64,000 nt of DNA from Rachicladosporium sp. CCFEE 5018 (Eukaryota; Ascomycota; Dothideomycetes; Cladosporiales; Cladosporiaceae). A program made the position numbers and the translations under genes. The notes under the pieces are model-generated. The model was not told the DNA's origin, searched no databases, and saw only the letters and a list, made by a program, of their open reading frames with translations. Of this stretch, positions 55,148 to 64,000 are shown one piece after another; within the stretch, counting starts at the first letter, position 1; each line of letters starts with the position of its first letter. The DNA lies in the NCBI GenBank assembly GCA_002077045.2, contig KZ111169.1, positions 383,286 to 447,285 on the forward strand. Direction: 5' to 3'.

Positions 55148-55851
55148 TCATCGCCGTCGAGGGTCACGGTCCCGATCAATGTCCCCTCCGCCACTCACGC
55201 CCGCAGCCGTTACCCGCGCTTTTTCATTCCACAGTGCTGCCCCCCCAATCGACTGCCTCCTCAGATCGGGTGGTGGATCGGTAGCGGCGCCTCCATTCGT
55301 CTCGTCCATCCCGTTTGCACCTTTCGTTGCTGCCGCAGCCGCAATGCTAGCCTTTAAGGCGTCTCGCTGCGGTCCCCACACATCATCGTAACGTTTGAGC
55401 TCGTGCATGGTGCGAAGTGCAGTCTTCACCTCATACGGCGTTGAAGCTTGCGGCACCGCATTGGTACCAGGACGTGGGTTTGGGGTCATCTGAGCGGGAG
55501 ACTGCTGGATAGGCGAGCGTGTAGACGAGTTCAGACTCGCGAGCATACGTGCCAGGCCAGAGTCGGTAGCGGTTGAGACAGGCGATGCGGGACTTACAGA
55601 CGCCTCATTGCTGGGTACGTTGCGGTGTCGGGCACGATAAGCTGCGATATCGTCTTTGGAGGCTGCTATTGTGCGAGCCCTGTCAAGCGTCAGCCATGCA
55701 TCAACGGTGGAAGTGGCGCTGCAACCAACCGGAACCTGTTGCGCTCAGCATCGATATTGGCTAGAACGAAAGAAAGCTTTTGCTGCTCGTTGCTGACTTG
55801 TGGCAGCCATTCGAGATCAGGTACAGCGCTGAAGAGGTGTTGTTGAAACAT
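55148..55851 (-). CDS. Unrecognised 215-residue protein
   Basis: Exon 1 55736-55851, intron 55680-55735 (GTTCCG...GCTGAC...ACAG), exon 2 55148-55679; 215 residues. The N-terminal 70 residues are helical (NEQQKLSFVLANIDAERN / RARTIAASKDDIAAYRARH) with the splice junction in the middle of the helix. A Ser/Pro-rich linker follows, then a second helix (YEVKTALRTMHELKRYDDVW) and a low-complexity Arg/Asp-rich tail. The pattern looks like a small subunit of a larger complex. I do not recognise the family. A further 5' exon cannot be excluded. Confidence 0.6.
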
Positions 55852-56553
55852 CTCGTCTGCCAGAGGTCGATGGATTTCACGATTCAATCAACGCAATGTC
55901 AGCAGTGGCGTAATGCAGTAACACCCGAAGATCAGGTGAGCCGATATCCTCTGCCAGAACTACCATAGACCTGATCGAGTTCACAGTAGTCGTGAAAGTG
56001 AACGGACGTCGCGTTCTGGCTAAGACGCGTACTGCTGAATCATCTTGTTTTAGTCAGCTTCATCCCGGATCCGAAAATGGCCGACTTTCGGGCGGCGGCC
56101 GCTTGCGTCGCGACTTCGCAACGCCGTTCTACTCCTCCCAATTTGCATGGGCTGATATAACAGCACTTATCTGTACCACAGCTCAGGCAAGAGTGCGCCA
56201 CCAGCCGAGCGTAGCCCGAGGAGCTTCACCGGTGGCTCGCACCTTGCTGTCTGGTGTGTAATCGAGGACTGGTCTCGATCGCGTCACTCGCAATGGAGTC
56301 TCGCGGACTTTGTAGTTCACTAGAGCCGACAGCGATGGCTTTGCCGTCGACATGAGCTGCGAGCACGGCACTCAGTACGTGAAGTGGTTCGCTTAGCTGG
56401 CAGCTGTCAGTCGACAATACAGCTGCGAAAGCTATAAGATGCTGGCCAGCAACGTAGGCCGGCATCTCTCTCATCACTTCATTAGCTTCGTCTTTCCGTC
56501 ACTGCAGCTATCAACCAGCATCCCATCTACCTCGCTATCACAACACAATAGCA
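55852..56553. other. Divergent intergenic region
   Basis: About 700 bases between divergent genes. Short ORFs only. Confidence 0.5.
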
Positions 56554-57686
56554 ATGGCCAAGCTTGCAGTCGTCGCGGGTGCGACTGGCAACGTCGGCGG
56601 CTCTGTCGCTCGCCAGCTCCTCAAGGATGGCTGGAAGGTGAGCGGCATTACCAGGAACGCCTCCTCAGCTTCAGCGAAGGCTCTAACCGACGCTGGTGCC
56701 GAGTTCACGTCTGCAAACTACGATGACGTTGAGTCTTTGGCTAAAGCCTTTGAGGCGAGCAGCACTCTGGTCGTGAATATATGACAGCAATGCTAACAGT
56801 CGCAGGGTGCGAATGCGGTGTTCGGTGTTACCAACATCTTCGAATACCTATTGGATGGCACGCCAGAGCAGGCTGCTGAGCGAGAGACGAATCAGATCGT
56901 CAATATCGCTAAGGCCGTTGCAAAGGTCTCCAGTGTCGAGCACCTCGTTCTGCACACGCTTCCGGGTGGCCTGAAGCTCGGAGGAGAGGGATTCTACTGT
57001 CCTCACTTGGACGCAAGTCACGCCTCTGATTGATGCATGCCAGAAGTTGTACTGACAATAACCACAGAGTAAGGACAAGGCAGCAGACATCATCAAGGAG
57101 ACCCTGCCGGACATTGCCAAGAAGACAACATTCCTCTGGATTGGCATGTTCTCCTCGAACTTTGCCGCTTATCCCATGATGAAGCCATTTGAAATCGTGA
57201 GTCACCAATGCTGCCGTCGATTGGTCCCAGGATGGCTGCTAATGCATGATCTAGCCTGGAAGCTACGGCTCCCACACTGTCGTATTCCCCATCAGCGCCG
57301 ACAGCCGTATCCCCTTCGGCGGCGATGTTCCGACCAACGTCGGTGTCTTCGTCGGTGCCATTCTGGCCAAGCCCGATGTCTCCCGTGGCAAAGCTGTGCT
57401 CGTGAAGACCGAGGATGGCACTCTGCAGGAGTACGTGCAGCCTTTCATCGATGTCACCGGCCGTCGCACGACGATCTTGCAGGTCAGCCTCGACCAGTAC
57501 GAGCAAATCTATGGGCCGTATGGTAAGGAGCTTGGCCTGATGTTTAAGGCTTTGGGGTCGAATAGCGACTGGGCTGGTGCGTATAGCAAAGAGTATGACT
57601 TTGTTGATGCGCAGGATTTGGGTATCGATAGGAGCAAGCTTGTCAAGCACGCGGCGGCAGTGGAGAAGGACAAGGACAAGTTTTGA
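56554..57686 (+). CDS. NmrA-like NAD(P)-binding protein with two GC-AG introns
   Basis: Exons 56554-56754, 56806-57012, 57068-57196 and 57255-57686, all in phase 0; 322 residues. The N-terminal VVAGATGNVGGSVARQLL is the NmrA/atypical-SDR cofactor motif. Intron 1 (51 nt) starts GCGAGC and intron 2 (55 nt) starts GCAAGT; both end in CAG after GCTAAC or ACTGAC branch sites. Only with these GC donors do the reading frames join as family text (KAFE-GANAVFGVTN and PHLD-SKDKAADIIKE). Intron 3 has a normal GTGAGT donor. NmrA-like proteins sense NAD(P) redox state or reduce small substrates; nitrogen regulation by true NmrA is one example. The specific role is unknown. Confidence 0.9.
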
Positions 57687-58452
57687 GCGGTGATGATGGT
57701 GGTTGCCACTTTTGCGGAATGATGATGTATCTCTATGTACTCCGTCGCTCATTTAGATAATGATGGCATGCTCAGACTCTTTCCTCTTGTCGATCTATCC
57801 AGCGGCCAATGCGATCCAGCAGAGCGTCCTCTTGACGTGTATTCTGGTCATATTGTCACCTGCTCAGACCCTTACTCACATTCGGAAGTAGCCGTTCGAA
57901 GCGGAGATTCTTGCTCCGCTCCTGCTCTATCTCCCTGTCAGCAAGCCTGTCAACCCTCCACCTACCCGTCTATAGCGAGTGACTTCACTGCGTCCCCATA
58001 TTCAGCACCAAGACCACGAACAGCGCGAGACGACATCGTCAACGCGGAACGATGTCGGATAGCAGTCTGCGTGCCATACTCTCATGGCCAACGGCACACC
58101 TGCTACGCTCAGATTCAAGTGACGTCCATGAAAATGAGCGCGCGATGCGATCTCTTGTTATCGCAGTCACCATCCGGCAGCATCTCTGAGATGTATCTGC
58201 GCTCTTCCGCACAATGTAATTATTCCGGCCCAGGGGACAGTCGAAATACCCTGGTGTGTCAGGTGCTTGACTGGCGGTGTTTCAAGCTTATATCGCAAGC
58301 GAGGGCAGCCCCGAAGCCCTAGAACTTCGCGACTCGTGGATAACAGATTGATACAGTACTGGCGTCGGTTGTTTTCGTACGGTCTGCAGTATTTCTTGAC
58401 TTCCTACATTCTCATCAGTCCAGCTCCAGTCATTCATTGCCTTCCATTCAAC
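57687..58452. other. Gene-free interval
   Basis: About 770 bases between two genes on the same strand; includes the promoter of the pectin lyase gene. No ORF of note. Confidence 0.5.
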
Positions 58453-59755
58453 ATGAAGTACACAACATCTCTTCTTGTGGCAGCGGCGCTGGTTGCCTAT
58501 GCTGCAGCTGTTGGCGTGTCCGGCGCTGCTGAAGGGTTCGCCAAAGGCGTCACTGGCGGTGGCAGTGCTACTGCTGTCTACCCCAAGTCCAATGCTGAGC
58601 TGGTCTCATACTTGGGCGACTCCTCGGCCCGTGTTATTGTGTTGCAGCAGACCTTCGACTTTACCGGGACCGAGGGAACGGCATCGGGATCTGGCTGCCT
58701 CCCGTAAGCGCGTCGAGGGGAGTTTGCTTTCAGTCAGATTTTGCTAACGTCAAGTCAGATGGGGCACCGGATCTAGCTGCCAAGTCGCGATCAACCAGAA
58801 CGGCTGGTGCCAGAATTACGAGCCCAGCGCGCCAACGACTGCTGTCTCATACGACAAGGCTGGTGTTCTCGGCATCACAGTGGCCTCCAAGAAGACGATC
58901 CTTGGTATTGGGACCAGCGGTATTATCAAGGGCAAGGGACTCCGTATCGTCTCCGGCGCGAGCAACATCATCATCCAGAATATTCAGATCACCAACATCA
59001 ATCCGCACTACGTCTGGGGAGGTGATGCTATCACTGTTGACGGTGCTGACTTGATCGTGAGTGGTCTCTGTGTAGTACAACATTGAGGACAAGGCTAATC
59101 AGACTTGCAGTGGATCGATCACGTCAAGGTGATCAGCGACTTCGCACTCCGTTCAACTTACACTCACTGATGAATGATACAGACCTCTCAGATCGGCCGC
59201 CAGCACATCGTCCTCGGCAATGGCGCCTCCAACCGCGTCACAATCTCCAATAACGAGATCGACGGCACCTCAACCTGGAGCGCCACCTGCGATGGTCACC
59301 ACTACTGGGCAATGTACCTCACCGGCTCAAACGACCTGGTCACACTCAAAGGCAACTACATCCACAACACCAGCGGCCGTAGTCCCAAAGTCGCCGGTAA
59401 TACTCTCCTCCACGCTGTCAACAACTACTTCTCCGCCAACAGCGGACACGCCTTCGAGGTTGACGCTGGCGGAAACATCATCGCGGAGGGCAATGCGTTC
59501 AACAACGTCAAAGCGCCCATCGACACTGGTGTCAAGGGATCGATCTTCACGGCTCCGAGTTCTTCGCTTTCGGCTTGCACGTCTGCGTTGGGAAGGGCGT
59601 GTCAAGCGAACGTGCTTACGAGTTCCGGAGCCTTCACGGGGACTTCATCGACTAGCTTCTTCGCCAACTTCAAGGGGAAGAATATTGCCAGCGCTTCGGC
59701 GGCTTCGGGCGTGGCTGCGAGCGTTGTCAAGAACGCTGGTGTGGGCAAGATCTAG
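58453..59755 (+). CDS. Secreted pectin lyase (polysaccharide lyase family 1)
   Basis: Exons 58453-58703, 58759-59056, 59111-59128 and 59183-59755; 379 residues. A signal peptide (MKYTTSLLVAAALVAYAAA) leads to the parallel beta-helix domain: WGTGSSCQ, NIIIQNIQITNINPHYVWGGDA, then WIDHVK, encoded by an 18-nt exon (residues 184-189), then TSQIGRQHIVLG and HHYWAMYLTGSNDLVTLKGNYIHNTSGRSPK. The IGRQH arginine and the aromatic-rich cleft favour pectin lyase (EC 4.2.2.10, acting on methylated pectin) over Ca-dependent pectate lyase. It is probably secreted to degrade plant cell walls. All introns have GT-AG ends and are 54-55 nt. Confidence 0.93.
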
Positions 59756-60467
59756 TGCGTAGATTTAGAGCGTTGGCAGCACTGTATAGATGGGATACTC
59801 TTGTTGCCGGGACTCGTGAGCTCGTTGTGTTTTAGTCGCACGTTCGCGATGGTAGTTCCTCTAATCCAGTTGCCTGAGGCTAAAACACCTCGGCGATAGC
59901 ATAGATCAAGCTTTATGCACGTGGGATCTGAGACATGCAGCTTCCCCGAACAATGCATGTGAGATTGTGTTGAAAGCCGTGAAGAAGGACCATCCACTCG
60001 TGGCAATCTGTCTCCTCATCCATGGTCACCAAACATTCTACACGAATGCTATGAAATGGTAGATACCATGCAATAACCTCCCAATTCACTGCTGGCTGCG
60101 CATTGTGTTATGGTCTCGATTAGTGCTTTGCACAAAATCGTGCCTCGGTCTGACCTCATTTCCGGAGACGCCGAGTGCTCGCGCTCGCGAAGTGGAAACC
60201 AAGCTGCACCCACTGTGCTACTACAGGTGAAGGGGGTACGCTCTCGTTTCCTATCATCCATGCAGTCTCCTCGACCAAGTCACTCCCCCTCCATTCATTG
60301 ATTGATACTACCCGGTTGCACAAGCCCTATCTGATCGGACGGAATCTTGTACCACACGGTCAGCCGCAGCAGATCGCAACCTCAGTCCCATCTCGCCCAC
60401 GTTGTCCTGTCCCCTCCCGGCCCACGTTACCGGATAGCGACATTGTCCTACCTAGAAGACCGTAGAG
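59756..60467. other. Gene-free interval
   Basis: About 710 bases: 3' region of the lyase gene and promoter of the acyl-CoA synthetase gene. No gene seen. Confidence 0.5.
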
Positions 60468-62642
60468 ATGAGTGTAGCAATCGCCGAAGCGACGAAGCTG
60501 ATGCCGGCACCGCCACCGGGAACACCCTACAGCTACCCCGTCCCCGGCAGCCAGCAGAAGGGCAGGAGCACGGTGTATCGGCACTGGCGGCGGAGAGATG
60601 GCGTCGTATACTCGCTTGATCCGGCAATCTCGACAGCGCACGAGCTCTTCGAACAGTCTGCACAACTGTACGGGCATAAGAAGTGTCTTGGCTACAGGCC
60701 ATATGATCCTTTGACGAAGGCTTATGGACCGTACGTCTGGGAGACTTATGCGCAAGTGCACAAGCGGAAGACGAACTTTGGCGTGGGATTGGTAGGGTTG
60801 CTGGAGAGCGTGGGCGTGCATGGCAGACAACACGGTATCGGGTTGTGGTGTCAGAATCGGCCAGAGTGGCAGCTCACCGATTTGGCGTGCATGTCGCAGA
60901 GTCTGTATAGTGTCTCAATATACGATACATTGGGCCCGGACACGACCGAGTACATCATCAACCACGCTGAGCTTCCCGCGGTGTGCACTTCGCTCAGCCA
61001 TGTGCCTACGCTGCTGAAGCTGGCAGATCGGTGTCCGACGCTGAAGCTGATCATCGCGCTGGACTCGCTGTCGAATGGCACAGAGCTGCCGGGCATGTCG
61101 AAGAAGGATCTGCTGAACGCTATCGCTGTAGAGAAGGGCGTGCAGATCCACTACATCCGCGATGTCGAGGCACTGGGAGAAGCCACGCCTCGGCCAGCCA
61201 ACGCACCTCGACCAGACGATACAGCAACGATCAACTACACCTCAGGCACGACTGGCAACCCCAAAGGCGTCGTTCTCAGCCACGCAAACGCCATAGCAGC
61301 CGCGTCCGCCGCGTTGACCATCACTCGCCAATCGCCCGATGATAAGATCTGCTCGTACCTTCCATTGGCCCACATTTTCCAACGCGTGACTGAGCATGCT
61401 GCGCTCTGGGGCGGCACGGCGATCGGCTACTTCCACGGCAATGTCCTCGAGCTGGTAGACGACTTCAAGCTCCTCCGTCCCACGTCCTTCACTTCCGTGC
61501 CGCGGCTGTACAATCGCTTCGGCGGCGTCATCAAGTCTCAGACTATCGAGGCTGCGGGCGTGAAGGGCACTCTGTCTCGTCGCGCTGTTGCGACGAAGTC
61601 AGCGAATCTCAGGCCTGCTCCGTCCTCTGGCGTCAAGCCGACGAACCGCCACCGTTTCTACGACAGGATCTGGGGCAAGAAGGTATCAGCCGCATTGGGT
61701 CTCGAACGAGCAGCCACCATGGTCTCTGGCTCTGCGCCTCTCGATCCAAGTCTTCACGACTTCCTCCGTGTAGTCTTCGGTAACCACATCATCCAAGGCT
61801 ACGGCCTAACAGAGACCTACGCCGTTGCACTCGCCCAACTCGAAGGCGATCTGTCGACAGGTAATTGCGGCGCTCCCTCTGTGGTAACCGAGCTCTGCTT
61901 GCTGGATGTGCCGGACATGGACTACCTGACCACCGACCTGCCTCACCCGCGCGGCGAGCTGCTAATCCGCTCCCCAAGTGTGACGAAGGGGTACTACAAG
62001 AACCCCGAAGAGACGGCCAAATCTTTCACGGAAGACGGCTGGTTCCACACCGGCGACATCGTCTCCATCGACGAGCTCGGTCGCTTCAGCATCATCGACC
62101 GCAAGAAGAACGTCCTCAAGCTTGCGCAAGGCGAGTATATTTCCCCCGAGCGCATCGAGAACGTCTATCTCGGCAACCTTCCCTGGTTAGGTCAAGGGTA
62201 CGTGCACGGCGACTCGAGCCAGGCGAGTCTCGTGGCGGTGTTTGGCATACAGCCGGATCTTTTTGCGCCGTTCTTGGCGAAGGTGACTGGCAAGCCTTTC
62301 GCTGCTACGGATTCGAAGGCGTTAGAAAGCGCTGCGCAGGATCCTGCGGTGCGGAGGGCGGTGGTGAAGGAGCTGGCGAAGGTGGGGAGGAAGAGCAAGT
62401 TCAACAGCTATGAGAATGTCAGGGCTGTGAGGTTGCTGTTTGAGCCTTTTACGATTGAGAACGAGTTGTTGACGCCGACGTAAGTTATGCCTTCAACAGA
62501 GCTGTGGCAGAGTATATGCTGACTTTTGAATCACAGACTCAAGCTTAAGCGCCCGCAGACGGCGAAAATGTACAGGAAGATGATCGATGAGATGTATGCT
62601 GAGGTTGAGGCTGAGAGCGCGAAGCCTAAGGCGAAGTTGTAG
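60468..62642 (+). CDS. Long-chain acyl-CoA synthetase, peroxisomal-type
   Basis: Exons 60468-62479 and 62537-62642 (intron 62480-62536, GTAAGT...GCTGAC...ACAG); 705 residues. AMP-binding motif YTSGTTGNPKG is at 257-267. LPLAHIFQR, GYGLTETYAV and WFHTGDI...IIDRKKNVLKLAQGEYISPERIE are the remaining adenylate-forming signatures, and the long-chain linker is present. The protein ends in AKL after splicing, a PTS1-type peroxisomal targeting signal. It likely activates fatty acids for peroxisomal beta-oxidation, like yeast Faa2. The AKL is encoded only in the second exon; without splicing the protein would stop at TAA right after the donor. Confidence 0.93.
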
Positions 62643-62929
62643 GATTGTTTGCTACGTGGATGTCGTACGAGAGAGCGAGACAAGGGGGAAGGCATAGCTA
62701 TACTTCGCACGACGCCGTTACGAAAGTGCATGTTGGGACAATGTGAAGCAGTCCAGTCCGTAGAGTATGTAATGTCGAATGCAACAGGCCAATACATGGA
62801 GTTCCACCTGAGAGAGAGACCTCTGAACTCTTTGGGTAATGTGAGGCTTGGCTTATTTCAGATTTCAGACCAATGCGTCAATTGAAGATTGGCTTTCGAA
62901 GCAGGTTGCAGACACAAAATATCGCTAGC

Positions 62930-63330
62930 TACCTTACCGTTTGGTTCTGGAGGTCTTTCCAGTCAAAATGATATAGAGTGTTAAGAGAGTATATAAGTAT
63001 TAAAAGACAGCATAAATCTAGTCTTATAAACGTATATTTATATCTCAGAGTCTTATATTATTTACAGATTAAATTCTTTCTCTTATAGTTTACCTTAATC
63101 TAGATAAGTAGAAGAGTCTTAGAGAGTCTAGAGTACTAGAATAAGGCTATAAGTAAGAATCTAATAGTATCTTATATAATAGAAGTAGGAGTTACTATTA
63201 TAGATAATAAGTAAATAGATAGAGTAGAATAAGTTGCGCTATTATATAAGATAGGGACTAGAAATGTAGATGTCTGAAGTATGCGTACTTAATAGCACGC
63301 TAGTAATATAACACGTAAATATTCAAGTCC
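62930..63330. repeat. AT-rich island, probable RIP-mutated transposon relic
   Basis: The sequence abruptly becomes very AT-rich, with many TA steps (TATATAAG, TTATATAA, ATAGTATCTTATATAATAG) and few C or G residues, in contrast to the surrounding genes. No ORF survives. In Pezizomycotina this is the usual look of old repeats mutated by repeat-induced point mutation (CpA to TpA). The original element cannot be recognised. Confidence 0.65.
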
Positions 63331-63812
63331 TAAACCGGCTACCTCGTTCACTCAATATACTAGCTCTTCTTAATACCTAATGACTTCTACTACTTAACAC
63401 GTTGACCACGACACCGATCATCGCTCGAGGGGTGTGTATACGTTACTGTGTGCTTAAATAGCTATCTGTCATATGGCAACGGCTGCTATGTCCTAAAGGC
63501 GATACGTAGCAAGTAAGAAGTAAGGAACACAAGGCGCGTTCTTAGGTGAGTCGAGCTTCAAACTTCGCGACATGCAAACGCAAGCGCAATGCCGGCTCTT
63601 ACGCACCAGGTGTTCCGCACTACAGCTCTAGCCCCATAGATCTGTCGACAATACGCCGCTCATTACGGTCTCCACAGGCGTGTTATGGACTAGGTCTTGC
63701 CTCAAATTCCTGGCTGACGCTATGGTTGTCCGTAGGTTGAGAGCTGCTGGCATAACAAGCCACTGGCATTTGGTCAGTGGCCGACAAATGTTGCACAGCC
63801 AGATTCGCCAAC
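63331..63812. other. Gene-free interval
   Basis: Transition from the AT-rich island back to normal composition, and the probable promoter of the last gene. Confidence 0.4.
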
Positions 63813-64000
63813 ATGGATCTTGACGATAGCGGCGATGCGTTTATGGATGATGCCGAAGTCATGAGCTCGACTGAACATGCCGGTCTACCTACCATCACTC
63901 TTGGGGGATCGTCGACTGGACTGACTGGCACGGATGGCAATGGAGATACTTTCAGCAGTTCCTCTCCCAAGCCAGAGATCTCTCCCAAGCCGGATGTTTT
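63813..64000 (+). CDS. Start of an unidentified gene, partial (3' end beyond window)
   Basis: An ATG at 63813 opens a frame that runs off the window, 62 codons. The text is acidic at first (MDLDDSGDAFMDDAEVMSS), then Ser/Thr/Gly-rich, ending in SSSPKPEISPKPD. This is typical of a disordered N-terminus of a nuclear or regulatory protein. Too little is visible to name it. Confidence 0.55.
   Translation, partial: MDLDDSGDAFMDDAEVMSSTEHAGLPTITLGGSSTGLTGTDGNGDTFSSSSPKPEISPKPDV

Noticed and set aside
1..64000. Search for tRNA genes, CRISPR arrays, viral insertions and secondary-metabolite core enzymes
   Set aside because: No cloverleaf-compatible tRNA, no spaced repeats, no viral replicase or capsid motifs, and no PKS/NRPS/terpene synthase signatures were seen by eye.

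Overview
The window comes from a filamentous ascomycete (Pezizomycotina), most likely a dothideomycete. The introns are 47-60 nt with GTAAGT/GTGAGT/GTATGT donors and CTAAC/CTGAC branch points. The gene content is fungal: SEY1, AIM32, EMC7, CLPTM1, Hook, a PUF protein, a pectin lyase and an ABCA transporter. One AT-rich tract looks RIP-mutated. No tRNA, rRNA, CRISPR array or intact transposon was found.

Layout. 0-6.4 kb: a 5'-partial ABCA transporter (reverse) diverging from a SnoaL/NTF2-like protein, then a small secreted protein. 6.7-18.7 kb: a Cys-Pro repeat protein, an F-box-like pseudogene, a membrane-anchored GH5, an SDR, a coiled-coil protein, a 2EXR-type protein, EMC7 and a GFO/IDH/MOCA oxidoreductase. 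18.8-25.8 kb: a reverse-strand array of seven or eight small diverged paralogs of a family I do not recognise, several of them broken. 26-37 kb: CLPTM1, a large multi-span glycoprotein, a cupredoxin membrane protein, AIM32 and a sphingomyelinase-like phosphodiesterase. 37.5-46.2 kb: a disrupted SLIP-GC-like GTPase, a CYC2-like mitochondrial flavoprotein, an MFS transporter and a disrupted leucine-rich gene. 46.5-55.9 kb (all reverse): SEY1, a PUF protein, Hook and an unrecognised 215-residue protein. 56.5-62.6 kb: an NmrA-like protein with two GC-AG introns, a pectin lyase with an 18-nt exon, and a long-chain acyl-CoA synthetase ending in a peroxisomal signal. 63-64 kb: an AT-rich island and the start of one more gene.

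There is no evident biosynthetic cluster; most genes are independent housekeeping or accessory genes. The most unusual structure is the 18.8-25.8 kb paralog array. A recurring theme is single reading-frame breaks in genes that are otherwise readable (F-box-like, array members F and G, GTPase, LRR gene, Hook). These may be real decay or assembly errors and should be checked against reads. All exon models were built by eye from splice signals and frame; no similarity search was run.
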